Source: Porphyra umbilicalis (taxonomy: Eukaryota > Rhodophyta > Bangiophyceae > Bangiales > Bangiaceae). From it: a stretch of DNA of 64,000 nucleotides. Shown here piece by piece: positions 33,600 to 45,599 of the stretch. The stretch's first letter is position 1; each line of letters starts with the position of its first letter. The notes below the pieces were generated by a model. That model worked only from the letters and a program-made list of their open reading frames with translations, searched no databases and was not told the origin of the DNA. The stretch is taken from assembly GCA_002049455.2 (NCBI GenBank), contig KV918843.1, forward strand, positions 124,001-188,000. Reading direction: 5' to 3'. The position numbers and the translations under genes were made by a program.

Positions 33600-34487
33600 G
33601 ACGCGGCGCGGACCACCTGGTTGTCCATCTGATGGCGGCGGCATTGGCCCTCGTGGCGGTCGCTGCCACGCGGCGGGAGGGGCTGGCGTACGAGGCGGCC
33701 ACGCCGCCGCTGCCGCCGCTGCCCGCCGCTGCGGGCGGCATGGATGCCGTCGCCACCTGCGCCGTCCCCGCCGTGGCGCCCGCCCCCTGCGCCGCCGACG
33801 TGACGGCGCCATTCGCCGCCACCGCCGCCCGCTCCTTTAGCACCGCCGCGTTGCCCGCGGCGGCGCCTGCCCCCCGCGCCGTCGCGTCGGTCGCGCGCGG
33901 CTCCCTGTCGGCCGCCGCATCCCCCGCCACCGCCGCGCCGCCCGCGACGGCGCCCGCCGCGCGGCCCGTCGCGACCGACACCGGGTCGACGGCGGCGCCC
34001 GCCGCGTCGGCAGCCCCGTCCTTAGCCGCCACCACGCTGCCGGCAACGGCGCCCGCTGCGCGGGCGGCCGCGTGCGTCGCTGCCGCCGCCTTTGCGACAG
34101 CAGCGCCGCCGCGGCGGCCGCCTGCTCCTTGACCGCCACCGCCGCCGACAGCGCCGCGTCCTTGGCCGCCACCGCCACGCCCGCGACGGTGCCGGCGGCA
34201 CGCGCGCCGCCAGCAACGGTCGCAGAGGCCGCCGCCTCGGCGCCGACCGCCGCCTTGTCCTTGGCGCGGCCGGCCGGGGACCGCGCCGGCACGCCGCCAC
34301 CGTCCGCCTCCGCACAGTCGCCGCCGCCTACAACCGCCATACCGCCGCCCGCCGCCGGCGCCACCGGCCAACCGGGGCCGCCCGACGCTGCCGGTTGCCG
34401 CGGTGGCACCCGCGCAGGCCCTGCCGGCGACGCAGGGAGCTCCGCGGCCGACCGCCCCGGCGGGCCACGCGACGGCGAGGGCGGCAT
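33600..34487 (-). CDS. Alanine-rich, LEA-like repeat protein (candidate)
   Basis: Minus-strand sequence with repeated units of the form RAAGAVAGSVVAAKDGAA and VAVAAKDAALSAAVAVKEQA, where KD/KE pairs recur in an Ala/Gly/Val background, resembling late-embryogenesis-abundant group 3 helices. The signal runs in one frame to about 34,110 and continues in another to about 33,600. There is no homopolymer at the switch, so a small deletion or an intron is possible. The opposite strand is also open and Ala-rich, so base composition alone could create this pattern. Such proteins protect cells in drying, a typical intertidal need, but the function is inference. Confidence 0.3.
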
Positions 34488-35954
34488 TCGTGCCCTGTGT
34501 CCCCACGCCGCTGGCTACGCGGGGCGCGCCGCCCGCGTCCCGCGCGGGGCGCTCGGCCGACTGCCCCGCGCGCCAGCAGACGGCGGCGCCGGCGCAAGCT
34601 GGCCGACACTGGGTGGATCGGCCGTGGGTGCCGGGCGCGGCGTGGCTGCTGGCACGCGGGCGGCAAGAGGCGGATTGCCGCCCGGTTCTGCCTCGCGCCG
34701 GGCCCGCGATTCGGCCGGCCGACGCGTCGCGGCGGCGGCGGCGGTTACGCCCCGCCCGCCGGCCGGCGCCGACCCTGCTCGGCCCGCCGGCCGCCGGCAA
34801 CCGCCGCCGCCCCCGCCACCTACCCTGCCTCAGCCCGCAGTCCCGCGCCTGCCCCGCCCCGCCGACCCCGATGCCCTCCCCCCCGAACGTGGCTGCCGCT
34901 CTCCCGCCTAGGCGGGCCCCGCGACGCCACCCGCCCCCCTGCCTCGGCCCGTGCCCGGCCGCTGTGCTGCCGCCGCTGCCGCCGCTGCGCCGCTTGCTGC
35001 GGGGCCGGCGGGCGCGGTGCTCGACGTCGGCGCCGCCCCGGCCGGTTTCCACCTGCCCCGCTTCACGCCCTCGCCGCGTTCGGTGTAACCCCTGCGTGCC
35101 GGCCTCTGGGGCCCTCTCCTCCCCCGCCTGCACGCCACGGCGGCGGCACACGCCCGCGCCTGCGCCTTGCCGGTCCTTCGCCCTTCTCAGGCCGCCTCGG
35201 CGGCGCCACGCGCCTCCGCGCCCGCCGGTGCGCGCTCCCTTCCGCCCGCCACCGCCGGCGCGGCTGCTCCGCCCGCGCGCCCCGCCGACGGGGGCGCCGC
35301 CCGCGCCGCCCCACCCCCTGCCTCTTCCTCCGCCGACGCGCACAACTTGGCCTCAGGCATACCAAGCGCGGCGGGGGACGACGGGGGGGGTGGAGCGGCC
35401 AAGCCGGCGGCGCCCCGCCCACCGATGCAGCGGGACCCGGCGTTGGGGGTGCACCGCGCTGCTCTCGCGCGGCTTACCCCCCCGCTGTCCCTACTGGACC
35501 GCGACCGCCCCGCCGTCGTGCGCGGGCACGGCGCCGGAGCCTGGGTGGCGGCGCTGCCGACTGCCGGCGTCACCGGCACCCGTCTGCCGGGGCCGCTGAT
35601 GCGGGCGGCGGTCCGCTTGTGGCTGGGGGTCCCCCCGGTCGCCACGCACACGGGGAGAGGGAGGCGGGGCGCCCCGCGGCTGCGGCAGCCGACACGAAGA
35701 CAAACAGGGCTCTCTACCTTTCATCTGTCGAGCTCCTGAGGGGGGGGGGGGGGGGTGTGTTTGTGCGTGCCGTTGATGGCGATGTTCGGTCCGCCTGGCT
35801 TGGCGCCGCTGGCTGGCACCGCTGGAGGTGAGCACATCAATTCAAGCTGTAGTTTCGCCTTTCGCCATCGACGGGGCTAGTCCCCGTAGAAGGTCAATAA
35901 ACGTCCTAGCTTCTCTCCATTCGACAATGCGCCACTATGCCCTCATACTCGCAA
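34488..35954. other. GC-rich stretch, no confident gene
   Basis: Long overlapping frames on both strands, as expected at this GC content; none shows a family motif. A plus-strand AATAAA at about 35,896 and a G run at 35,740-35,754 are the only sequence marks noted. Confidence 0.5.
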
Positions 35955-36803
35955 TCAGTCATCAGCATCAAAAATCACTTCAGACAGAGACCGCATCGCC
36001 GCCACGGCGCGGTGGAGGTGACGCTTCGCGTCCTTATGCGCGGCGTCGGCGGTGGCGTGCTGGGGGTCCAGCCTCTTCACAAGAGCATGCCGCTCGACCG
36101 CCAGCTGCTGGACAGCCGACGCCGTCTGGGCTAGCCGGCGCTTGGCCGCCTTGCGCGTTTCTTTAGCCAGGAACCACTGCTCCTCGCCAGTGGTGCGCTT
36201 CCGCGGCGCCACCGGCGCCACCTGCAGCACGTTCCGCACCGTGTTAACGGCGGCGGCGGTGGCGCCGCCGGGGGACGAGGCGGCGGCGGCCGACGCGGCC
36301 GACTTCGGCCCGGCTAGGGCCGCGCCGGACGGCAGCATCGGGGTTGTCGAGGGAGAAACCAGCAGCGCTGAGGGCGGGGGCGGGGGCGGAGGCGGGGGCG
36401 GGGGTGGAGGCGGCGGCGGCGGCGGCGGCAGGGGCGGCGGCGGGGGCGGCGGAGGAGGCGACGACGGGGGCGGCGGCGGGGGCGCCGCCCCGCGGGCCCC
36501 ACAGCGTCTGCCCCCCGAGGCGTCGTGATGCCGGTGGGGCAGGGGAGGAAGGAGGAGCGATGCGCGCTGCGGCAGCGGTGGCGGCGGCGGCGGGGGCGGC
36601 GGCGTGCCCGTGTCGTCCGGGCTCGCAGACGACCACAGCCCCGCCCCACCAGGCGACCACGACCGCGGGCCGTCTCGAGAAGAACCGTGGGGGGGGGACG
36701 ACACCTCCCCGTCGTCGCGGCACGCAGACCGTGCCCACCGGCGAGCCTCCGCGGTAGTCATCGTGGAAGCCGACAGCGTGGTGTCAAAGTACGAGGCTCC
36801 CAT
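35955..36803 (-). CDS. Proline-rich protein with basic helical C-terminus (hypothetical)
   Basis: 282 aa from ATG 36,803. The middle is a long poly-Pro region with Ser and Leu interruptions. Residues 200-282 are of ordinary composition and predicted helical: RTTGEEQWFLAKETRKAAKR, LAQTASAVQQLAVERHALVK, then HKDAKRHLHRAVAAMRSLSE, ending in FDADD. The less biased C-terminus in a single intact frame argues for a real gene. I do not recognise a family. Candidates include an actin-linked Pro-rich protein or an element-encoded protein. Confidence 0.45.
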   Translation of the reverse strand: MGASYFDTTLSASTMTTAEARRWARSACRDDGEVSSPPHGSSRDGPRSWSPGGAGLWSSASPDDTGTPPPPPPPPPLPQRASLLLPPLPHRHHDASGGRRCGARGAAPPPPPPSSPPPPPPPPPLPPPPPPPPPPPPPPPPPPPSALLVSPSTTPMLPSGAALAGPKSAASAAAASSPGGATAAAVNTVRNVLQVAPVAPRKRTTGEEQWFLAKETRKAAKRRLAQTASAVQQLAVERHALVKRLDPQHATADAAHKDAKRHLHRAVAAMRSLSEVIFDADD

Positions 36804-38707
36804 TCTTGCAGACGGCTAAGGATGGGGTCAGCCGTTCGAGAGGCTGAGGGGTGAGGAAGAGCGTGAGGGCAGTGGGGGAGAGGGGGGCAGCGGCAGAGAG
36901 CTTGTGCCCGACATCAGGCAGTGGGTTGACTTGGTGGGTGGTGAGCAGTATCGGTGCACCAAACACAAAGAGGCAAAGATGCGAAAGACTTAATACTCCC
37001 AAAAGATCCTTCGAAGAGCGCCGGCACCGCAAATCGGGGCACAGTGTGCGCAAAGCGCTGCTCGTCGGCGGGGGGGGGGGGGGGGCAAGGAGAACCCGCG
37101 AAGGGGGGGGGGCGGGTAACAACTCACTGTAGCCGCAGAACCGCGGGGGACGGGGGGAGGCAGCGTGGCCTCAGAATAGCACCGAGATGCGCGGTGCCGT
37201 AGCCGCCGTTGGCACCTGCGGCCGAGCCGACGGCGGCACCACCTGCACGCGCGCACGAGCGGTGCGCCACAACCTCCCATGGGGTGGGCGGCCGTAATGA
37301 GAGGCTGAACAGAAGCAGAAGAAAGCGTGGGGCGGCGCGTCGCCGACACCGTCGACGCAGGCGTGAGCGACGGCTCAGCTCTGGATAGCAGCTGGAGAGG
37401 AGGGGAAGTGGCCTGGGGAGGCGGGGGAATGTGGGGCGGCTCACCGCTGCCGCAGACCGTGCGCGATGCAGGGGGCGGCGGTAGGACCGCACGCGCTCAG
37501 AGCAGAGCAGCGCGCCGCCGACGCCGTTGGCGTGTGTGGCAGGCGCGCGGCGCTCCTCACGCCGTCAGGGGTGAGCGGTCCACGGCCATCTCGGTGCGGG
37601 CCTTCTTTCTTGGGGCGGGGGACAGGCTCCATGTGAACCGATAACCTATTTAATCGTGCCGTGCGACCCCGGGCAGCATCTATCCAACCGCATCAGCCCA
37701 CGACTGCGCGCCCCCGACCCACCACCCACGAAGCCTGGACCAGCCACAATCCAACAAGACGATGGCCCGTCACTCTGCCTCGCCGCATCGCATCCAATGT
37801 CGCTGTCGCCCACGGGTTCCTCCATCGATTAGTCCCACCATCTTGGGCCAGGTAAGCCACGCTGAACTTTTATCGAGTATTTGAGGCCACCTCTCGCGAA
37901 CGAGCATCAGGTAACTGCCGTTAGACGCACAGCCGTTCAGTTTTCGCCTCCTTGGCTCAGGTAATTGCTGTCACATGCACTCTGGGACGACGATGGAGAC
38001 ATGGTAGGTTCGAATATTTGCTTCGGGTATTCAAAAGGTGGTGTCTGTTTCTTGAGGGTTCGGTCGATGACAGGCGCGTCGGGAGTACACCCAGTTCCGA
38101 AACGTAGGGGCGTCATGCCACCCCCGGGCCACCACGGTGCCGCGCCACGGCGCATGTCGCCCCTAGGCCGAACACCCAGTCATCTCCCAGGCAACGCAAA
38201 TTAGAGTATGGCTCAACGGCGGTATCCAGCTCAATCTCACAGTCTAGCAGTGATCATACACCCACATAGCCCCCACGGGAGCCTATCGACGCGTTCGCTG
38301 TGGCAGCACCTCTCGTACTATTGTCCTTGTGCCAAAACTTGGAGAGTCCAGGCATAACAAAGAGGTGCTTTTCTGCGTTTGATTGGCCCAGACGTCGATC
38401 GGGTTGACTGGGGCCTCTACAGCTTTTGGCGCAATGTCCATATACTCTCCATTTGAGACGGACGGTTCGACACGCCCAGCAGCGACGGCATCCCGAGAGC
38501 CAGCGGCCGTACAGCGCCTTCGTGCTTTTCACGGGGCGCCAGAGCACACACTGCTGACATATTTCACCAAATATTGTCCTTGGGAGCTTTCTGTGGTGAG
38601 GAATCGCTCTCAAACGTAATCAAGCCTCATCAATACACCAAAGGCACCACGGATAATTCCGTGCCGCCAGAAACTCTTGGGTTACCGGGTCTACGGGCAT
38701 TTATCGC
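36804..38707. other. Intergenic stretch
   Basis: Moderate GC with a short G-run block near 37,070-37,110. 37,950-38,020 has a tRNA-like A-box (tggctcagg) and B-box-like (ggttcgaat) pair but no closing acceptor stem, so no tRNA is called. No gene is seen. Confidence 0.5.
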
Positions 38708-39091
38708 ATGGCGCCCGTCATCGTACTCATCTGCTTCCGCCACTGGCCTCGGAGTGTGGAGATCCTGAGGATAAATCGGCGGCTACGCCTGCCAGACACC
38801 CCGCTGGTGCGGGCAGCGTTCGGCTTGGACAATAAGCGGGCGGTGCATGATGTGGTTCCCGGACTGTCATGCAGACTACGGGACATCATGAACGCGAGTG
38901 CCTCTGCCAAAGTAGAGTTTGCCTCTGGCAGCGGCTGTGCTGATGGCGTCCGCTGTATCGAGATGCTTCCCCAACGTCCCTTGCGAGGGGCGCCCCTGAA
39001 GTGGCTGGCCGGCGCGCCCGCGCTCGGAAAGGGAGCCCTTTGGAAGTGGTATGAGGAGGGCAGAACGACCGCCGGCGAGGACATTCTTTGA
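38708..39091 (+). CDS. Hypothetical 127-aa ORF
   Basis: 127 codons from ATG 38,708 in moderate-GC sequence, ending 28 bp from the 3' end of the convergent Plavaka-like transposase. Composition is ordinary (RINRRLRLPDTPLVRAAFGL; RCIEMLPQRPLRGAPLKWLA). I do not recognise it. It could be an accessory or captured fragment in the element, or a chance frame. Confidence 0.2.
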   Translation: MAPVIVLICFRHWPRSVEILRINRRLRLPDTPLVRAAFGLDNKRAVHDVVPGLSCRLRDIMNASASAKVEFASGSGCADGVRCIEMLPQRPLRGAPLKWLAGAPALGKGALWKWYEEGRTTAGEDIL

Positions 39092-39118
39092 ATGAACTGA
39101 AGGCGGCTTTTGTTCTGT

Positions 39119-42100
39119 TCACATGTTGACAAAGGCATTCGTAAAGAATCGTGCTCGCCCTACCTCCTCTCTGGTTGCCGGAACGGCACTCGGCATGTCC
39201 TCCAAACCGTGCCGCCCAACCCAGTCCGCCCAGTCGTGCTCCACGCAAAGCACGCGCAACACACGGCTCACCGGCACACGCTCAAGCACGGGGGTGACGC
39301 CGACGTCGCGCACGTCGAAGCGCAATCTCGTGCAACGGTAAGCTGCAAACGGGCAGCCCGCCACGGCTGCCACGCTGCGAGCACGCTCCACCACCAGAAG
39401 GCGCACCGGCCGCTTGCCAACCCCCGTGACAACGACGCGGGCGCGGCCGACTCGAAGGACACCGTGAGCCGACGTGTACTCGATCCAATCCAGCCACGGG
39501 GCGCCAAGGCAAGCCTGCGACGCACGTACAATCTGCCGCCGCTGGCCCCCGCGCCGCAGCGCCGCGCCGCGCGTCAGGTACGTCCCGTCTGCGACCGTCA
39601 CGACGTCGTTCTTTCCGAGCTCCAGGCACTGGGCCAATCCCTCCAAGCCACGCTCCTCCTGGAGGACACCCACGCGAAAAGGGGCACCGTGCCGACGGAG
39701 CCTGGGGGCATCGTCATCACCGGATGCGGCAGTAGCGGCCACAGAGGGCAGCGCAGGCCCGTCGTCGGCACCGTCAGGTGCAGCTGGCGGGGCACTGGCC
39801 GCATGAGAAGCCGGCAGACCTGCCTCCGCTTCTCCATCATTCGGAGCGATAGAGTCATCCGTGACGACGTCTTCGTTGTCCGCTTCTGCCCAGTTCAAGA
39901 CATCCGCGACCTGCTCGGCCATGAGCAGCTGCAGGGCATGCTCTGACCGCCCGCGGTTGGTGCGAGTGTAGGCACTCTTGACGCCCTTGTGCTTGGCTTC
40001 GTTGACGCCAGTGTCGCCGGCGCGAAGGTTGCCGCGAAGACGCAGCTCGTCCAGTACATGCGCCAGGATTCTGTGCAGCTTGGGGGTGTGCAAGGGACCA
40101 AATATGCCCTGAAAGTCCCTGTGCATCCATGTTGTCATACGAGCGGTCAGCTGCCGCGCCCGCCGGACCGTGACGCCCTCTCCGAGGCAGCCCGGTCCGA
40201 ACACGTCCCGAATCAAAGCCGCTAGCGCGCACATGGCCCATGTCAGCACTGCATGATTCCACTGCCCCGAGGCTGCCCCGAGAATCGCGCAAACAGCAAA
40301 AGGAAGGAAGTGCACGACGCGTCGGTGCTCGGCGCCGCGCAGCGTCGGCTGCTTTTGCTCAGGGGATACAAAGTACCTGCATGCGGAAGCGACATAAGAA
40401 ACATGGGATGACAAGAGACAAGACCTGTGTCAGCCCAACCCGTTGTCCATCAAAGATGCAGCGGCATCAGCCCCGCGCACGCAAGGAGCTGCTCGACGCT
40501 GCCCTCGCATATCGGCACCGGCGTCATGACACGTACCCGGGTGTGACATGCGGCACAGGATTTGTTCTAGAAGCGTACATGAAGCGCCTATTGGCGCTGC
40601 GCAATGATGCTGCGGCCGTCCCCTTCGCCAGGCCGACGTCATCGTCGACCAACTCGGCGTAGAGGTGCACCTCTGTCGAAATCCGACGGCAGAGGCAGAC
40701 GTCAACAACCTGCAGGTGCCCCGAGCCATTGGCAGGAGATCGTGGTCATGGGGATGCAAACGAAGCAGCGGAGGAGTGTGAGAGCCCTGACGAGCACCGG
40801 CAGCACAGCCCTCATCGTTGTTCAGCGGCAGGCCGCATTCTCACGCACGCACGGCACTCCCGTCCAGGGCACATAGTCCAATGGGGAAAAACTAGCAAGC
40901 AAGGCAGGCAACTCACGTGCAGTCGGTCGAAACCGGTGACCTGGTAGAGGTGCTTGTGCCCCGACCCGAGACCCGCCCATCCTGCCAAAGCGGGAACACG
41001 GCAGTGGACTCCCATCGTCTTTTCAATGCCCTTCACCTCAGCCGTGTTGCCGCTTTGAGCACGAACGTTCGCGCCGCGCAGCTGGGCGGCGACGGTCTCC
41101 GTCACGTCGCGCTTCCGCTGGTTGATGCCCGCACGGCCAGCAAAAGAGCTGGAGTCGGCCATACACGGGGTACAATCGTGCTTGCTTCCGTGCTGCTTCA
41201 GCGACAGGAGGTTGCGCTCCTCCTGGTAGTCGAACACGGGCAATGTCGTGCCGTCCGCCAGCTTGATGGTGCACCCCGTGTGCGACGCCTCCATGCAGCG
41301 GCTAAAAATGAGAAACAGAGAGCGCTGCAGCAGCTCGGCCTTCGTTGCGGACGCCTTCTCTGTCGCGGCTGCTTCGTACTTCCGCAAAACCATTGGAATG
41401 TAGCCGACCGTTACCCAGTGGACGCGCTCGGTCTTGATATTGGCAACGCACATGCGCACGGGGTACGCGGACACAGCTGAGCAGTTCACGACGGACGAGG
41501 AGGGCAGAGAGAGAAGGTTTGAACCCAAAAACGTAGCGTGGACGTCAGTGCACGGCACGAGCGTGTCGCACACCGGACGAACTGCTACGCAGCGGAAGTG
41601 ACGTGCTTGCAGTTTTGGCTTAAACGCGGGCAACAGTCAGATGAAGTATAAAAATATGGACAACACACATTGAAAGGATCAACGTACCGCCCGTGCCAGT
41701 CAGCACCGTGCTGTCGGAGTAGCCATAGAGACCCAACACCTTACTTCCCTCTGGCAGCGTGTCCGTCACGTCCTTGTACGCGTCAAAGTAGGCCGCGCTG
41801 TCGAAGGGCCCCGACCAGACGTGATCGTCATTCACGTCAGCATCGTCCAGGCCGCTCGCATCCCATTGTAGCTGGTCGACGGCCGCGTGCCATACGAGCT
41901 CCTGCGCCACGTTGAGGGCGTCCCGATAAAGTAGATCGTACGTCTTGTCTGCAATGACAATTGGAGCAGACCGCCACCCTAGCGCCTCCACCGTGCGTCG
42001 CTTCTCGTTCCGGACCGCCTTCCAAAAGGCTGTTTTGCTCGGAAACCGCTCTGCGAACGGCGCGCCGCCGCCTGCACCACGTTCGACAGCACTCAGTACG

Positions 42101-42855
42101 GCATAAAAGTTGTTTGCTTGCTCCCGTCCAAGCCCAGACCCGTTGGCGGTGCAGACGTACGTAAACGCGCGACGCAAACAAGGCGTGTCGAACCGCGGAA
42201 GGTCGGCAATGGCGCCTCGACCGGAAAAGACCGGTTCGGCACGGTCAGCGTCCCGCAGTGAGTGGTACCACGCAAGCACCCGTCCGCTCAAGGAGGCTCC
42301 ATAGTCCATCTCGCCGTGCATCTCCACGGGCGCCTGGGCGCGCAACGAGTGCACGAAAACGCTGTTGACATTCGGTCGGTTGTCCGCGGCGCGGCTGTGT
42401 GGCGCCAGCGTGTCGTCTGTTGACTCGTAGTCGTCGTCCGAGTCGGTGACGGGCTGGGTACTATCGGAGCCGTCGTCGCTCTCACTTGTACTCCAGCCAC
42501 TGCTCCACGCCCTCTCATCCTGCGGACCCTCGTCGTCGTCGGTCGTAGTGGTCAAAGCGCTGCTGCTGGACGACCATCCTCCTCCTGCTGCATTGGGATC
42601 TGCATCGCCGCCGTCGTCGGCTCCGCCGGCAGAGACATTGCCTGCGGCACCGCTGGCGCCAGCACAGCAGCCGGCATCTCCGCCGCTGTCGCCGTCGTCG
42701 TCGGGATCTTGTACGGGTCCTTTGGGATCTGTCAGCACCGCGTCGGCCACGTACATATGCTCATGATGATGCACTTGCATGTGGCGGTGCAGTCCGTTGG
42801 CCCCGCCAGACTTCCGGCTGCACGTCGCGTACGGACATTGGATGTGCGGCGCCAT
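39119..42855 (-). CDS. Plavaka-like (KDZ superfamily) transposase, four exons, intact
   Basis: Exons at 42,855-41,688, 41,476-40,917, 40,709-40,537 and 40,376-39,119. All three introns have GT...AG ends (donors gtacgt, gtgagt, gtacgt) and matching phases, and the joined length is 3159 bp = 1053 codons with no internal stop. The N-terminus has a C2H2 finger (CPYATCSRKSGGANGLHRHM), typical of Plavaka transposases. Joined across intron 1 the core reads GLYGYSDSTVLTGTG then AVSAYPVRMCVANI, the family's first-Asp region (YSD.T....G....P+...+.NI). Joined across intron 2 it reads QVTGFDRLH then VVDVCLCRRI, the conserved FDRLHV.D. region. NEAKHKGVKSAYTRTNRGRS follows in exon 4. An acidic Ala-rich segment and a basic C-terminal domain end the protein. 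Terminal repeats were not found. Structurally this copy looks able to encode a full protein. Confidence 0.85.
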
Positions 42856-44696
42856 CACCTCGCACGCGGGGGGAGGGTAGGTCGTGACCTAGGGAAGTCG
42901 GCGGCGCAGAGGCGGACGGCGTCGGCAACACAACTCGCACGTGATGCGCGAGGGGACGGAAACCTGACGCGCAACGCCCAGACACATGGGCACGAGGTAA
43001 GGGATGCCGGCACCGTGGCCGGCACGACCACGCATGCCAGGCACGACGACCCACGGCAGGAGCGGGGACGCGGCCGTTCGATGCAGGGAGCGCCACGCTG
43101 CAGTCGCGCTTCCTCTCGGCCCGCTAGGCCAGAACAGCTCACGGCACGGCTTGTGCCTCCTTGCCGTGTCGCGACAGAGCGCAAGACCCGCGACGCTCTG
43201 CAGTCCGCAAGGAGGCCCCGAAATCACGCAATCTCCAACGGAACACGACCATCGGGGGGACCGGTGAGACTCGTGTTGCCCCGACGGGCCCCTGACGCCT
43301 CCGTCAGGCGCCTGATTGTTGGCGCTCTTGACGTGCCCTTTCGTGCGAAATGTGTCCCTTCGACGCACGAGCCTCGGTAGTGTCTGACAGAAGCGCCCGC
43401 CGTCGTCGCCATCACAACTGGTGACGCCCGCCGCTGCACAGTCGCTGTGGGAGTGCCACCTGCGGCCCCTCAGTCGCGGTCAGAGTCCCACGAGTGGCCC
43501 CACAGCCGCCGCAGGAGCGCGGCAGTAGGACCCGTCACGAGGGACACCGCTGCAGACGATGGTCCCCCCACGGCGCCGGCATCGGCGTGGCAGTGGCGAC
43601 CGTCCCTACTGCCATCACCACAGAGGCAGCTGTCGTTCACCGTTGCTGCCGCAGCTGCAGCCGCTGCCGCCACGGCCACCGCCAGCCAGCCGTGGCGGCG
43701 TCCTTCATGGCAGAGGCCGCCGTTGCTGGTCGCGTTCCCGCAGCGGCCGCTCTCCCTGTCGCCATCGCCGCTACCGTCGCTGCCGCACGGCCGCAGCCTC
43801 GGCGTGGCGTGACCAGCATCGCCCCGGCCACTGCCGCTGCTGCCACGACGGCTACCGCCGGCGTGCCGCTGTGGCCACCATCATGGTTGCTCTCTCCGTG
43901 GCGCCCTCGCCAACGCTAGCTACCGCCGGCGTGCCGCTGTGTTTAGCAGCGTTGTCCCGCTCGCGGTGCTGCCCCGGCCACTGCGGCCGCTGCCGCGACG
44001 GCTACCGCCGGCGAGCCGCTGTGGCCACCATCATGGTGCCGCTCTCGGTGCTGCCCCCGCCGAGGGCGTTACTGCCGCCACCTCCGCTTTTGTGACGCGG
44101 CTGTGGCCACTGCTCCATGAGGCATCGCCACAGTGGCCGCCGTTGCTGCCGCTGCCGCCGCTGCCGCCGCTGCCGCCACGGCCACTGCTACAGTGCAGAA
44201 GTTGCTCTCCTCGCTGCTGGGACTGCCGCGGCCGCCGTGGCGGCTACGTCCTCCGGCGTTGACCTCGGCCGCTGTTGCATCCGCTTCCATCGTGGAGGCT
44301 GCATCGGCTGCAGTATAGCGGCATTGTCCGCTACCGTGGGCGCCATCTCTTTGCTTTTGCCTCTCTTCGATACTCTCTTTATCGGTTTGTAATTTCTTCA
44401 CGAGCATGTGTCCACAAGTATATGTGTTTGCCACACAATGCTGGCGAAGGCGTTTCCCTTTTTTGCGCTTTTGTGTGCTGCTGTGTGCCGCCCGCAAGCA
44501 CATACGGTGAGCACACGACGGCACGGAGAGATTGAAAGAAAGAAAAGGACCCGCCGAAGTGTTATGGTGTCCCCCATCACCTGTACCACCCATGCGGCGT
44601 AATGAACAAACAATGGTGCACACGCAAACTAACCCCACGCCAGTCAAGCAAACTAATCGCATGCAAGTCGTGTGCTCCCAGAGATCCAACCCCGCA
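42856..44696. other. Intergenic stretch with imperfect minisatellite
   Basis: 42,860-43,440 is upstream of the Plavaka-like gene and without a clear promoter. 43,590-44,330 is a GCC/GCT-rich imperfect tandem region, described separately. 44,340-44,690 is AT-richer and ends at the 3' side of the H3 gene. Short frames only. Confidence 0.5.
43820..44060. repeat. Degenerate tandem repeat, ~150-bp offset
   Basis: The segment gacggctaccgccggcg...ccgctgtggccaccatcatgg occurs at about 43,848 and again at 43,998, with the gccccggccactgc lead-in at both. A partial third copy (gctaccgccggcgtgccgct) lies at 43,918. It is embedded in a wider GCC/GCT trinucleotide-rich stretch. Confidence 0.75.
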
Positions 44697-45410
44697 TCAC
44701 ACGCGCTCGGGGCCTCGAATGCGCCTCGCGAGCGCCATGTCTTTAGCCATTAGGGTCTGACGCCCGCCGTGGACGGCGCACAAGACGCTGTCCTCCATGA
44801 CGCCGACAATGTAGTCCTCCGCGGCTTCTTGGAGCACGACAAGAGCGGTGGACTGGAACCTCAGGTCCGTCTTGTAGTTCTGGGCAACCTCTTTGACGAG
44901 TCGCTGAAAAGGCCTCTTGGGTATGAGAAGCTCGGTAGACTTCTGGAACTTCCGGATCTCTCGTAGTGCGACGGTGCCGGGGCGGTAACGGTGCGTCCTC
45001 TTGACGCCGCCCGCTGGGTTAGCAGGCTGCCCATGCGTCGCCTCATGAGAGCGCTGCACCGCCTTCTGGTGCTCCGCCGCGCGCGCCGCATCAGCGTGCA
45101 CAAACGCATTGGTACCACCCGGGTTGGCGCCAGCGACGGCACCAGAGCTTGTACCGCCAGCGACCGCACCAGAGCTTGTAGCGCCAGTTGCCGTAGATCG
45201 CGCACTTGCAGCAGCATTGCCGAGCCGCACGGCATTGCGCGCAGCTGACAGCGCCAGGGACGCGCGGATGCCGGGCGCCAACCCGTTCATACGAGGCCCG
45301 TCGCGCTTCTGCCCGCCGAGGCCCTTCAAACCCGCAACGCTCTTGCCGGCGCGGGCAGGGGTGGGCTCAGGCGTTACGCTCCGCGTTGCCGGGGTCTTGG
45401 TACGGCCCAT
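44697..45410 (-). CDS. Divergent histone H3 variant, CenH3 candidate
   Basis: 237 aa from ATG 45,410, intact and intronless. The C-terminal 93 residues are a full histone fold: [60 protein letters not shown], then [11 protein letters not shown]. The N-terminal tail is about 140 residues against about 45 in canonical H3, keeps the first residues (GRTKT, with Lys at the H3K4 position) and lacks the ARKS motif around H3K9. It is rich in Ala/Gly/Ser/Thr with a duplicated SSGAVAG unit. QEAAED in helix 2 and the HGGR loop are as in CENP-A-type proteins, but loop 1 lacks the extra residues common in CenH3. It is therefore H3-like with certainty. Being the centromeric H3, which marks kinetochore chromatin, is plausible but not proven. 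Confidence 0.85.
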   Translation of the reverse strand: MGRTKTPATRSVTPEPTPARAGKSVAGLKGLGGQKRDGPRMNGLAPGIRASLALSAARNAVRLGNAAASARSTATGATSSGAVAGGTSSGAVAGANPGGTNAFVHADAARAAEHQKAVQRSHEATHGQPANPAGGVKRTHRYRPGTVALREIRKFQKSTELLIPKRPFQRLVKEVAQNYKTDLRFQSTALVVLQEAAEDYIVGVMEDSVLCAVHGGRQTLMAKDMALARRIRGPERV

Positions 45411-45546
45411 GGCGCCGGCGTCTGCACAGAAGATGGGCGGCGGTGACGACGAAGGCTACAAGCTGGAGGGCCACGGCCGTCGACACGACACTGTGGGGGT
45501 GGACACAATACACTGTGAGCAGACGTCCTACAGTGTGCGGACAGCG

Positions 45547-45554
45547 TATATATA
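45547..45554 (-). promoter_or_regulatory. TATA-like element upstream of the H3 variant gene
   Basis: TATATATA lies 137-144 bp upstream of the H3-variant ATG on the coding strand, in otherwise GC-rich sequence. Position and isolation fit a core promoter with a 5' UTR of about 110 bp. Confidence 0.5.
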
Positions 45555-45599
45555 CTCTCTCGCCCTCCACCCCCCTTATCGTCCCGGGCCCTCCGACGC

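Noticed and set aside
37951-38020. tRNA gene
   Set aside because: A tggctcagg A-box and ggttcgaat T-loop were noticed, but the 3' acceptor strand does not pair with the 5' one.
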